Positions 18,324 through 26,989 of a DNA stretch of 64,000 nt are shown here, in pieces. Source of the stretch: Mycobacterium lentiflavum (lineage in GTDB: Bacteria; Actinomycetota; Actinomycetes; Mycobacteriales; Mycobacteriaceae); assembly GCF_022374895.2 (NCBI RefSeq), contig NZ_CP092423.2:3100001-3164000 (forward strand). Direction: 5' to 3'. The translations under genes were made by a program, and so were the position numbers. How positions within the stretch are numbered: position 1 is the first letter of the stretch; each line of letters starts with the position of its first letter. The notes under the pieces are model-generated. The model did not search any database and had not been told where the DNA came from. It saw nothing but the letters and a program-made list of their open reading frames with translations.

Positions 18324-18638
18324 GTGTCACGTCCTAGTGGTTTGCTGTCGGCAGCCACCAGCTAACCAGTGCTGTAGCCAAACACGATAATTCCCATTGT
18401 TTCGCGGCGCTCCTGACCACACGGATTGTCGATCGACGTACCCTCACGCGCATGGGCTGGTTGCAGCGAGCAAAGAAAGCCAGTGCGGGACAGCGGGTTA
18501 CAAGGTCGGGCCACAGCACGCTGTCGACGGCCCCACATATCCAGGTTGGTGCCGAATATCCAGGTTGGTGCCGAGGTGCCGGTGCGCGTCGATCCCGCGG
18601 ATCCTTCGCGCGTTCTCGTCGTAGCGGTGCTGTAGGGC
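18324..18638. other. Non-coding gap between permease and MDR gene
   Basis: This 315-base stretch has no convincing gene. Short open frames exist in all three plus frames over the same bases, which argues against any being real. It contains the tandem repeat described separately and may be a gene relic. Confidence 0.6.
18537..18574 (+). repeat. Two perfect tandem copies of a 19-bp unit
   Basis: The unit ATATCCAGGTTGGTGCCGA occurs twice without a mismatch at 18537-18555 and 18556-18574, and the bases GGTGCCG follow again. It lies in non-coding DNA. Confidence 0.95.
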
Positions 18639-19652
18639 CTAGCTCGACGTCTTGACCACGAGCTTGCCGACGTTTTTGCCGTCGAACAGCATGTTGATCG
18701 CCGTCGGAAGCTGTTCGAAACCCTCCACAACGGTCTCGAGCGGGGTCAGCTTGCCCGCGGCGATCAGCCCGGCGATTTCGCTTATTGCCTCGGGTGCGCG
18801 GCCCAGGTGGTCCAGGACGATGAAGCCCTCCAGCGTCGCACGCTGGATCAGCAGATTTCCGAATGCACGCGGTCCGGGCGGTGGGTCGGCCTCGTTGTAT
18901 CCGGAGATCAAACCGCACAGCGCCACGCGTGCCCGAATGTTCAGGCGCGCGAACACCGCGTCCATGATGACGCCCCCGACGTTCTCGAAGTCGACGTCGA
19001 TGCCGTTGGGCGTGGCCGCTCGCAGCTGGGCAACCCAGTCGTCGGCGCGGTAGTCGACGGCCGCGTCGAAGCCGAGCTCCTCGGTGAGCAGCCGGCACTT
19101 GTCCGGGCCGCCGGCGATCCCGACAACGCGCGCGCCGTCGACCTTGGCGAGCTGGCCGGCAACCGAGCCGACCGCGCCCGCCGCTGCCGAGACGACGACG
19201 GTCTCGCCAGACTGCGGCTTGCCGATATCGCGGATCCCGACCCACGCGGTGAGCCCGGTCGTCCCTAGCGCGCCCAGGTAGGAGCTGGGGGAGATGCCTT
19301 CGGCGACGTCGACTCCGAACAACGGCATCGTGTCCGACGCGACGACGTAGTCCTGCCAACCGACGAGACCCTGCACGATCTGACCGACCGGATAGTTGGG
19401 GTTCTTCGATTCGACGACGCGGCCGAGCCCGCCCGCACGCATGACCTCGCCGATACCGACCGGAGGCAGGTAGGTCGGCGTGTCATTGATCCAGGTCCGG
19501 TTGGTCGGATCGAGCGAGATCCATTCGACGCGCACCAGCGCCTCGCCGTCCCCGATCTCGGGGATCGCCTCCTCACTGAGCTCAAACGTGTTGGGGCCGA
19601 TACGTCCGGTGGGGCGCTCACGCAATAGGAAGCGGCGATTTCGATCAGGCAT
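18639..19652 (-). CDS. Zinc-less MDR NADP-dependent oxidoreductase (CurA/PTGR-like)
   Basis: This protein of 337 residues belongs to the zinc-independent medium-chain reductase group. It has the N-terminal motif DPTNRTWI, the substrate segment VGWQDYVVAS, and the Rossmann loop AAAGAVGSVAGQLAK followed by IAGGPDKC and an NADP-binding region. Relatives reduce alpha,beta-unsaturated ketones and aldehydes with NADPH. No zinc ligands are present. It has no close operon partner. Confidence 0.87.
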   Translation of the reverse strand: MPDRNRRFLLRERPTGRIGPNTFELSEEAIPEIGDGEALVRVEWISLDPTNRTWINDTPTYLPPVGIGEVMRAGGLGRVVESKNPNYPVGQIVQGLVGWQDYVVASDTMPLFGVDVAEGISPSSYLGALGTTGLTAWVGIRDIGKPQSGETVVVSAAAGAVGSVAGQLAKVDGARVVGIAGGPDKCRLLTEELGFDAAVDYRADDWVAQLRAATPNGIDVDFENVGGVIMDAVFARLNIRARVALCGLISGYNEADPPPGPRAFGNLLIQRATLEGFIVLDHLGRAPEAISEIAGLIAAGKLTPLETVVEGFEQLPTAINMLFDGKNVGKLVVKTSS

Positions 19653-19680
19653 GAGCGCACGCTACGCCGACGGCGGTGGC

Positions 19681-19688
19681 TGCTATAA
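19681..19688 (+). promoter_or_regulatory. Extended -10 promoter, probable leaderless mRNA
   Basis: TGCTATAAC (19680-19688) is an extended -10 (TGn plus TATAAC). It ends eight bases before ATG 19697, so transcription would begin at or within a base or two of the start codon. Confidence 0.5.
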
Positions 19689-19696
19689 CCCAACCT

Positions 19697-20536
19697 ATGG
19701 CGGATTACCCGATTACCCACGTTTCCGATACCGCACGGTGGACGGCATTGCATCGGGCGACCGAGTCGGCTCGCCCCGACGCGCTATTTCATGACTCGCT
19801 CGCTGGGATGCTGGCCGGTGAACACGGCCGCGCAATCGTCGCCAACTTGCCCCGATCGACGCGCAATGGTTGGTGGCTGGTCGCGCGCACCAAACTGATC
19901 GACGACGCGATCACCGAGGCCATCGCCAACGGTTGCGACCGAGTGTTGAACCTGGCGGCCGGCCTGGACACCCGGCCTTATCGGTTGGACCTTCCCGCCG
20001 AACTCGGGTGGGTAGAGGCGGATTTACCGGCGTTGCTGGCGGAGAAGACCCAAGTGCTCGCCGACCAGACACCTCGATGCCGGCTGAGCCGTACGGCGGT
20101 CGACCTCGCCGACCCGCAAGCCCGGGACGCATTCCTCGATGACGCGCTCGACGGCGCGCAGAAGGCTTTGGTGCTGACCGAGGGCCTAGTGGTCTATCTC
20201 GACGAGGCCGACGTCGTCTCGCTGTCGCGGGCGATCTCCCGGCCCGCCGTGGCCTGGTGGATGCTCGACTTCGCCGGTCCCGGTCTGCGAAAGATGATGA
20301 ACAAGAAGATGCCGGGCATCCTGGAAAATGCGCCGTTCCTATTCGCCCCCGAAAATGGCGTGGCCTATTTCGAAGAGCTGGGCTGGCGCACCGTCGAAGT
20401 GGAATCGCTGCTTGTTGCCGCCCACCGCTTCCGCCGTTTGCCGATGATCATGCGTCTGGCGGCACGGCTGCCCCAACCAGATCCGCGCCGCCCCGGCAGC
20501 AGGCCGTGGAGTGCGGCGGCTCTGCTGACTCACTGA
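19697..20536 (+). CDS. Class I SAM methyltransferase, mycobacterial TIGR00027/LCMT type
   Basis: This protein of 279 residues belongs to the large mycobacterial leucine-carboxymethyltransferase-like family. It shows ARTKLIDDAITEAI, motif I region VLNLAAGLDTRPYRL, acidic loop WVEADLPA and LVLTEGLVVYLDEADV. ATG 19697 is chosen over an earlier ATG at 19676 because an extended -10 lies between them. These enzymes are annotated as putative O-methyltransferases with unknown substrates. Confidence 0.87.
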   Translation: MADYPITHVSDTARWTALHRATESARPDALFHDSLAGMLAGEHGRAIVANLPRSTRNGWWLVARTKLIDDAITEAIANGCDRVLNLAAGLDTRPYRLDLPAELGWVEADLPALLAEKTQVLADQTPRCRLSRTAVDLADPQARDAFLDDALDGAQKALVLTEGLVVYLDEADVVSLSRAISRPAVAWWMLDFAGPGLRKMMNKKMPGILENAPFLFAPENGVAYFEELGWRTVEVESLLVAAHRFRRLPMIMRLAARLPQPDPRRPGSRPWSAAALLTH

Positions 20537-20687
20537 ACCAACTGCTAACTTGCGCAAACAATTTCGGCCGCCTTCGGCTTATGCCACCGATCGGGCATCT
20601 CGTTAATGCAGCGCGTCGGGCATCTTACGAGCGGGGGACAAGACCGGAATGCGGACTATTCGCCCTGCCAAAGTGTGCCGCCGATCT

Positions 20688-20693
20688 TAGGAT
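20688..20693 (+). promoter_or_regulatory. Leaderless -10 box
   Basis: TAGGAT ends six bases before ATG 20700, with CTGCCA 17 bases further upstream as a weak -35. There is no ribosome site, consistent with a leaderless mRNA. Confidence 0.5.
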
Positions 20694-20699
20694 CGCGCT

Positions 20700-21551
20700 A
20701 TGCAGATCGCGGTCAAATTCGACCTGAGCTTCCAATACTGCGAGCTTGAGCGGTTGTGGCGCATGGCGGATCGCCTGGGTTTCGAAGCGGTGTGGGATTA
20801 CGACCATTTCTACGGACCGAGGGAAAACACCGACCCGAACTACGAGGGCTGGACCTCCCTGGCCGCGATGGCCGCGGTCACCAAGCGAGCGCGAATCGGC
20901 TGCCTGGTGTCCAGCGTGACGTTCCGGAACCTGGCAGTCCTGGCCAACATGGCGGTCACCGTCGACCACATTTCGGGTGGACGCCTCTACTTCGGGATCG
21001 GCGCCGGCTGGATAGCGGATGAACATCGCGCGTATGGAATCGAGTTTCCCGGCCCCGGCACTCGAGTCGCGATGGTCGACGAGGCGCTGACCGTGCTTCG
21101 CATGCTCTGGACGCAGGAATCGGTCACCTTCAGCGGCCAGTTCTTCACCCTCGAGGACGCACTGTGCAAGCCCAAACCTCTTCAGCAGCCACATCCGCCG
21201 ATCGTGATCGGCGGGACCGAGCCCAAGATGCTGCGCGTCGTCGCGCGTCACGCCGACATGTGGAACATGCCCGGACACGAGGGACCGCAGCGATGGGGTG
21301 CCGTCAACGCCCAGCTGGATGAGGCGTGTGCCGAAACCCGGCGCGCGCCGGCCGAGATCCTGCGCTCGGCACAGCTGTCGCTGCATCCGGCCGAAGCCGG
21401 CCAGGTGGATGAACAGCTGGCGATGTTGCCGGAGTTCGACTCGCTCGGTTGCGAGCAGATGGTGCTCGCATTCCGCCAGCCGCCAACCGAAGCATTGCTA
21501 AAGCGCTGCCTGGCTCTGGATTCCGGCACCCGGCCGATCGCGGCAGTGTAA
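20700..21551 (+). CDS. LLM-class F420-dependent oxidoreductase
   Basis: This luciferase-like TIM-barrel protein of 283 residues has the family landmarks GFEAVWDYDHFYGP, the cofactor-binding stretch VTVDHISGGRLYFGIGAGW and HPPIVIGGTEPKMLRVVARHAD. In actinobacteria this subgroup generally uses coenzyme F420. The substrate is unknown. The start is supported by a -10 box placed exactly for a leaderless transcript. Confidence 0.87.
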   Translation: MQIAVKFDLSFQYCELERLWRMADRLGFEAVWDYDHFYGPRENTDPNYEGWTSLAAMAAVTKRARIGCLVSSVTFRNLAVLANMAVTVDHISGGRLYFGIGAGWIADEHRAYGIEFPGPGTRVAMVDEALTVLRMLWTQESVTFSGQFFTLEDALCKPKPLQQPHPPIVIGGTEPKMLRVVARHADMWNMPGHEGPQRWGAVNAQLDEACAETRRAPAEILRSAQLSLHPAEAGQVDEQLAMLPEFDSLGCEQMVLAFRQPPTEALLKRCLALDSGTRPIAAV

Positions 21552-21604
21552 GCCGCTCTCATTCGCCATTCACATTGCGGCCCACGTGGAGGATCGTTAG
21601 CTCG

Positions 21605-22264
21605 GTGAACGTGTGGCGAGTTGCGGTTGGGCCGATCGTTGTGATGGTGACGATCGGGTTCGCCGGACCAGTATGGGCCGATCCGCCGCCTACCCAACAG
21701 ATCACCACGGTGGCCGTCGGATCCAAGGGGCAGGCCGTCAACGGCTACCGCGAAATACCACCCGAGGGCAGTGTCCCCGTCGTTGAGGGCTGCGAAGCGT
21801 CGCCCTCGGCGGTGGCCGATGACGTCTACGCGTGCGCTCCGAGCGCGGCCGGCGCCGGCACCTGCTGGCCGTCGACGCCGGGATCGCTGTTATGCGTGGA
21901 CGATCCCTGGGACCAACGTCTGCATCGGGTCACCTACAAAGGCCAACTCCCGCCGGTGCGGCCCCCGGCGTCACCAGAACCGTATGCGCTGGCCCTCGAC
22001 GACGGCACCCGCTGTTCGCTGCGCAACGGCGGGGCCTGGGGCGGCCGAGACGATGGGTATGTCGGCGGCTACTGGTGCGGTAACGCCAGCGCCGGTCTCG
22101 TCGTCCTGTGTCCCCAAACCACTCAGACCTGCATAGACGACCGCACGGGACCGACGTGGACCGTCAAAATCGGGCAACTGGGCGCCCCCGGCGCCCACCT
22201 TCCGCCACCGCAGACCCGCGCGGTCGCGAGCGCATGGTTCGCGGGGGATCGAATCCCGGGCTGA
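21605..22264 (+). CDS. Secreted cysteine-containing hypothetical protein
   Basis: This exported protein of about 219 residues has a signal peptide ending near VWA before DPPPT (about residue 25). The body contains eight cysteines (for example EGCEAS, YACAPS, GTCWPS, LLCVDD, YWCGNA, VLCPQT, QTCIDD), probably disulfide-paired, and several Gly/Trp turns. GTG 21605 has GGAGGA eleven bases upstream. The family resembles secreted mycobacterial proteins of unknown role. It ends ten bases before the convergent GH16 gene. Confidence 0.72.
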   Translation: MNVWRVAVGPIVVMVTIGFAGPVWADPPPTQQITTVAVGSKGQAVNGYREIPPEGSVPVVEGCEASPSAVADDVYACAPSAAGAGTCWPSTPGSLLCVDDPWDQRLHRVTYKGQLPPVRPPASPEPYALALDDGTRCSLRNGGAWGGRDDGYVGGYWCGNASAGLVVLCPQTTQTCIDDRTGPTWTVKIGQLGAPGAHLPPPQTRAVASAWFAGDRIPG

Positions 22265-22273
22265 CGCACCGGG

Positions 22274-23101
22274 CTACCAGACGCGTATCCAGTCGACGAG
22301 CATGTCGGCGGGGTAGGTGCCCGGCCCGGGATCGCCACCGCCGGAGCCGGCAACGGCGAGGTTGAACACCGGATACACCGTGTAACCGGGGCCGTTGAAC
22401 GGCCAATCCGGCAGCGAGCTGGCCGGCACGTCGAAATACGGCTGGGCACCGTCGGAATAGTCCTTCCAGAACCTGATGCCGGCTTCGTCCCACTGGCATC
22501 GCCAGGTGTGCCAGGCGCTGTCGACCGCGATGTTGTGGGTCTTCCACTCGCCGCCGTTCGCCTTGGCGTGGACGGTGGTCGCCGACGGCCAGCTGCCGTT
22601 GCCGTACCACTCCATCACGTCGATTTCGCCCTGATCGTCGTTGCCGAGCCAGTAAGCGGGCCAGGCGCCGGGGGTCAGGCAGTTCAGTTTGACCCGGGTT
22701 TCCCAGGTATGTCCGACGCCACCGCGCCACAGGCTTTGTACCTTGCCGCTGAAGTAAGTGGGGCCCTCTTTTGCGGCACGCAAGACGAGGTTGGAATTGC
22801 CGTCGACGAACACGTTCTTGCGATCGTCGCGGTACTGCCCGATGTGCTCGGGCAGCTCCCAATACGTCGGGTCTTTGATCGTCTCGCGGGCTTTCGCGAT
22901 CGCCCACTTGGACGGGTCGGGGGCCGAACCGGCCGGACCGTCGAACTCGTCGGAGAATATGTAGTTCCCGGCTTGGCCGCTGGGCGCGCTGGGCGGGGGG
23001 ATCTGTCGCGGATAAGCCCTGGCCTCAGGGATGGGGAGCGCAGCGGCCAGCACGCCGATCCCTGTCGTCAGCATCATCCGGCGACGGTCCATCTCAGGCA
23101 T
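22274..23101 (-). CDS. Glycoside hydrolase family 16, Tat-type signal
   Basis: This GH16 protein of 275 residues has catalytic motif EIDVMEW with Glu159 as nucleophile, Asp161, and Glu164 as acid/base. The N terminus DRRRMMLTTG followed by a hydrophobic run and ARA is a twin-arginine-type signal. GH16 enzymes cleave beta-1,3/1,4-glucans, agar-like or galactan polymers; the substrate is not set by sequence. ATG 23101 or 23092 are both possible starts. The gene lies next to the left repeat of the decayed element, which falls in its upstream region. Confidence 0.86.
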   Translation of the reverse strand: MPEMDRRRMMLTTGIGVLAAALPIPEARAYPRQIPPPSAPSGQAGNYIFSDEFDGPAGSAPDPSKWAIAKARETIKDPTYWELPEHIGQYRDDRKNVFVDGNSNLVLRAAKEGPTYFSGKVQSLWRGGVGHTWETRVKLNCLTPGAWPAYWLGNDDQGEIDVMEWYGNGSWPSATTVHAKANGGEWKTHNIAVDSAWHTWRCQWDEAGIRFWKDYSDGAQPYFDVPASSLPDWPFNGPGYTVYPVFNLAVAGSGGGDPGPGTYPADMLVDWIRVW

Positions 23102-23601
23102 AAGCAAGCGACGATAGCAGCCCGGACGGTACGGGGTCGAAACAGAAATTGTGTCGGTGGCCGTCGCTAGCATTCGGATCGCTGTCGCCCGAAACGGACG
23201 GCGGAACGGCACGAGCTCGGGATTTGGGATGAATTCACGGTCAATTCTCACCTGGGCGTTTAGCTGCGTTAGCTGTGCAAGTGGCATCACGAACCCGCTG
23301 GTCAGGACGTTGAGCTGTTCAAGCTGTGCAAGCTGGCGGAAGCTGTGCTGCGGACGCACTGCGGACGGGCGACGGGGTCGGGTGTTTCGAAAACCGTTTC
23401 AGTCGGCACCACTCGGTAGGGTCATGACCGCAAGAGTCAGCAGGGCCGAGGAGACACGATCGCGACTTCGGATTGGCAGCCAACCGACGAACTGTGTGAG
23501 CGGTGCGAACAGTCCAAGTGGGGTCAGTTGACCACCACCCCTACCGGGCAGTCCCCGCGGTCCTCGCGGAACAGTTGGTACACGCGGTGCTTCAACCCTG
23601 A
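23102..23601. other. Non-coding left flank of the element
   Basis: No gene is supported here. The stretch holds the left 19-bp repeat (23232-23250) and two copies of AGCTGTGCAAG (23271-23281 and 23322-23332). Open frames across it read as low-complexity Leu/Gln or Arg-rich peptides. Confidence 0.55.
23232..23250 (+). repeat. Left attachment-site-like direct repeat
   Basis: AATTCACGGTCAATTCTCA here is identical to 27953-27971, which lies 46 bases after the stop of the integrase relic. It is the probable attL core of a decayed integrative element. Confidence 0.7.
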
Positions 23602-23994
23602 ATGCCCGCTGGGCCGGCTTCCGCAGTAGGGGAACCGTTGGGTGACGTAGCAAAGTTGCACCACACGGTGCCCCAGTTCTATTTGCGTGGGTTCGCAGAT
23701 GCCTCCGAGCGGATCACGATCGTGAAGTTGCCGGGAGACAAGCGTTACACCCAGGTCGTCAAGAAACCGCGGCCTGTTGGCGCGACTACGGACCGAGGAC
23801 TACACCAGTTATCGAGCCGCGCGATCACAGGCCGCCGATCGATTCGGTGTTTCTGGAGTTCCGCAGGGCCCGGGTGTCTAGACGTGATTCGTCACGCCTG
23901 TCTTACGATGAAGCGTCTCGTGGTCTCGACTTCAATCTGCGCGACCGCCGTTGAGGAGCAAACACATTCGTTTTCAGCAACCGAGAGCTTCTAA
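23602..23994 (+). pseudogene. Truncated DUF4238 protein
   Basis: The start reads like a DUF4238 protein (KLHHTVPQFYLRGFAD, then ITIVKLPGDKRY). After VVKK the sequence loses family character and becomes Arg/Ser-rich, so only about the first 40 family residues survive of a domain that normally runs to some 250 residues. A TTG at 23638 or ATG 23602 could have been the start. DUF4238 proteins are often found on mobile or defence-related islands. The break could be a deletion or a frameshift. Confidence 0.6.
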
Positions 23995-24758
23995 CTCCTC
24001 GAGCAGCCGCGGGATCTTCTTGAGGAACACTTTGAGAGTGCCGAGCATGTTCCGCCCTCCGCTACCGGGTGCGGGTCGAGGAATTTGGAGCTGCATGCTC
24101 AAGTTGAACGTTCAGGTCAACCTGCATCCGTTGCGTGATGTTCTTGGTTAGGCGGCAGTGAACTCCGGCGGCCGTCGTACCAAGTTGTAGCGGCTTGTCC
24201 GCCAGCTCAACCTTCACGACTTCATAAAATTCGCCTGGGGGACGCTTCATTATCGTTTATGGCGTAGTAGGCGATCACCAGATTTCGGCGCTTATCGATA
24301 TTGACCAGGTCACGCAACGCCGCCAGAAAATGCTCATCTGAGGTGGACGAATTGTAAGGCTGCGTGCTCTCGATGAGATCCGATACAGCGGGGGCGAACC
24401 ATCCCGCCTTGCTGACGAACTGGTCCTTCCGGTTATGAATCGGATAGCTGATGTCTTGGTCCCTCATTTTCGGCTTCCGCGGGCGAACATGTGTGTACAC
24501 CGCGTGATCTAGTGCAGCGCGGGCGTTGGTCAAGATGTCGCCAATGAGCACCGCCCAGTCGTCTGGGATAGGTGGCGCTGCGGCCACTACCGCCGTCAGG
24601 TAGAAGTCCGGCTCGTTCGGCTTGTTAGAGATGGATCCAGTGGCGAGCTCGAAGGGAGTCTCTCGGCGGAATTTCATCGCCGCCCTATGCAGAGCACGCC
24701 TATGCTTTTCTGCCCGCGCTAGCTTTCTCCTGGCGCTGGGAATCCCACTTTCAGCCAT
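23974..24758 (-). pseudogene. Frameshifted hypothetical protein with ALDH-type helical motif
   Basis: The N-terminal 178 residues read as an intact helical protein: KLARAEKHRRALHRA, then GDILTNARAALDHAVY, a pattern common in an uncharacterised actinobacterial family. The frame then breaks near 24245, continues in another frame (EVVKVELADKPLQLG to VDLNVQLEH), and breaks again near 24080 before a plausible C-terminal end (VFLKKIPRLLEELEALGC) stopping at 23974. Two frameshifts make it a pseudogene. The function of the intact family is unknown to me. Confidence 0.6.
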
Positions 24759-25080
24759 AACGCGGGCTGCAACTCGAAACGGACCGACATCCGCGCTCGG
24801 CAGCCAGTTCCGTCGCTGACGAATGTTTCAGGAATCACCCAAACTCGCAGCAGTAAGCAGCATCAAAACGACATGTGATGGTCACCCGGCGCCTTGCGTG
24901 AGTCACTTTCGGGCCACCTCGCATTCGCATTCGCGTTTCGGGGTTGCCGGCTGGTATGGAGACGGTGGTCTCGAAGCATTTTTGCACACGAGGGCAAGCC
25001 GACTTCGGTTAGTTGGCGAATCGGAGATGAGGCCTGGACCAGTGGTGAAAGCCCACCTAGGATCTGCCTAGAACTCAGCC
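24759..25080. other. Non-coding gap inside the element
   Basis: This is about 320 bases without a supported gene. A TAGGAT box at 25058-25063 could serve as the -10 of the NHL gene that begins at 25081. Confidence 0.5.
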
Positions 25081-26088
25081 GTGAAAGGTTTCGTGGTGAC
25101 GGTTGTCGGTACTTTGCAGGTAGCCGTGATTGGGCTGGGTGTCGCCATCTTGTTGGGTCTGTTTTTCGGAGGCTTGACGGTTCTTGGAACGTCTGTGCCA
25201 GAGATCGAAGGCAAAGTAAAGAGAACTCTCGCCTTTTTTCTCGCTGCTGGCTTTCTCGCGGGGGGTGTCGGTTGGGTGGTGTGGCCGTGGCCATGGAAGA
25301 CCGAACCGATACCTCCGCCTTCTCGGCAGACCCCCCTGAATTTTCACGACACCAACACCGTCAGACACCCCGCCGGTTTGGCGCTGGACAACAACGGCTC
25401 TCTCTACGTCGCCGACCACGACAACAACCGGATCATGAAGCTTCAAGCCGGCTCAAACACCCCGACCCAGATATTAGAATTCACCGACCTCCACTGGCCC
25501 TCAGGTGTAGCGGTGGACACTGCTGGCAGCGTCTACGTCGCTGACACCAGCAACAACCGGGTACTGAAGCTCGCCGCAGGCTCGACGACCCCAACCACCC
25601 TGCTCACTGGCCTCAACAGCCCCCGAGCAGTTGCGGTAGACGCCAACCGCAACGTGTACGTCACCGACACCGGCAACCACCAGGTGCTAAAGGTGGCGGC
25701 GGACTCGACCACCCCGACCCCGCTCCCCTTCACCGGCCTCACCAGTCCCGTCGCTGTGGCGGTGGACATTGTTGGCAGCGTCTACGTCACTGACGTAGAC
25801 GCCCTCCGCGTGTACACGTTGCGGAATGGAGCGCCACCCCAAATAGAACTCTTTTCCTACGCTAACCTCAGCGGGCCCAAGGGCATCGCGGTGGACAGCA
25901 GCCTGCACGTCTACATCACCGACTCCAGCAACCGGGTGCTCAAGGTGGCACCCGACAACAGCACCCCGACCCAGCTGGACTTCACCAATCTCAGCAACCC
26001 GACAGGCATCGCGGTGGATAGCAGCAACGGCAACGTCTACGTCGCCGACTGGGGCCACGACCAGGTGCTGAAACTGCCGCCCAAATAG
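25081..26088 (+). CDS. Two-TM protein with six NHL repeats, PknD-sensor-like, no kinase
   Basis: This protein has 335 residues. Two hydrophobic segments (about 5-33 and 49-70) are followed by a Pro-rich linker and six NHL repeats of the form GVAVDxxGxVYVxDxxNNRVLKL between about residues 95 and 333, enough for a six-bladed beta-propeller. The repeats and the GSTTPT-type connectors closely recall the extracellular sensor of the mycobacterial kinase PknD, but no kinase domain is present. GTG 25081 has no clear ribosome site. It is the only intact gene among decayed ones between the two 19-bp repeats. Confidence 0.8.
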   Translation: MKGFVVTVVGTLQVAVIGLGVAILLGLFFGGLTVLGTSVPEIEGKVKRTLAFFLAAGFLAGGVGWVVWPWPWKTEPIPPPSRQTPLNFHDTNTVRHPAGLALDNNGSLYVADHDNNRIMKLQAGSNTPTQILEFTDLHWPSGVAVDTAGSVYVADTSNNRVLKLAAGSTTPTTLLTGLNSPRAVAVDANRNVYVTDTGNHQVLKVAADSTTPTPLPFTGLTSPVAVAVDIVGSVYVTDVDALRVYTLRNGAPPQIELFSYANLSGPKGIAVDSSLHVYITDSSNRVLKVAPDNSTPTQLDFTNLSNPTGIAVDSSNGNVYVADWGHDQVLKLPPK

Positions 26089-26149
26089 ACGCGCGCAGCG
26101 CTACTGCGTTCCAGTGCAAGCACATTCGCGTACTCGGCGTAGCCGTGAC

Positions 26150-26835
26150 CAGCCCGCCGATAAACTCGCGATATGAGCGACAACAGCTAACACCACCTAA
26201 GAATGTGTGGCGTTGGGCGCTTACTGTCTGGGGCTTTGTAACAGGAACACCATGGACAGCGACCAGCGCTTTCAACCACTTGCCGATCATGCGCATCGAT
26301 TGCTGGATCGATTCGATCTCTTCGGCCAACTCGGCGGCGGGCACATCGTCGGGGTCAACGTCGGCGATGATGTGGCCCCAGTTCAGCTGTCTTTCCATCT
26401 TAACGGTTTTGACGGCTGCGGTCTTTCGGCCGCGGGCGGATTTATGTATCGCCACAACGGGTTCCGCAGTTCCAGCGTCGTGGGTTTCGTCGCTCAACGC
26501 AAGATCGTGCAGCGCGCTGGTTATCGCCACTGGGCTGCCCATCGCGTCGGCGACTTCGATGGCTTTGTCGGGCGAGACGTCCACCATCGCATCAGCGATT
26601 TTGCGCGCGTCTTGGCTCAAGGTCTTCAGCCGTCGCAGAAAAGAGTCGAGCGGCAGGTCGGGTTCCTTGGGCTCGCGGCTGGTTTACACCGACCTTTCAG
26701 CGCTTCACGCAGCGATTGCTCGGAATCTAAATCCGCAACGCGTTTCGTTTTTGCGAGCCGCATGTACAACTGCGCGGTCCTCTTCGACAGTTCAAAGTTT
26801 TCGTCGAGCCACGCCCCCATGTGCCATGAACACAC
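26150..26835 (-). pseudogene. Broken DUF3102-like protein
   Basis: The first part (CSWHMGAWLDENFELSKRTA, QLYMRLAKTKRVADL) is the helical core of DUF3102-type proteins found on plasmids, phages and integrative elements. Near 26680 the frame shifts. In the new frame the sequence continues sensibly as KEPDLPLDSFLRRLKTLSQD and ARKIADAMVDVSPDKAIEV to EEIESIQQSMRMIGKWLKAL. The normal N terminus is missing and the far C terminus is degenerate, so the exact end near 26150 is approximate. Confidence 0.6.
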
Positions 26836-26989
26836 TTAGTCTTCGTCAAGTTCAGCATGGTGCCGAACTACCCCGCGGCCAGCGTCGCACTCTGCGTGGA
26901 GTGTTTCGCCTCGGCGAGCAGCACTCTGCCCTTCACCACCAACGTAGGAAAGTCTTACCGGCACCCACGTCCCGCCGCGCGATGCGCAG

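Noticed and set aside
18397..18655. Three small plus-strand frames over the same bases
   Set aside because: All three frames are open together, which reflects base composition, and none has a ribosome site or family.
23151..23531. A plus-strand frame in the left flank of the element
   Set aside because: It covers the 19-bp repeat and has no start context or family; treated as non-coding.
24823..25071. An 82-residue plus-strand frame before the NHL gene
   Set aside because: No ribosome site or recognisable sequence; it also overlaps unrelated open frames.
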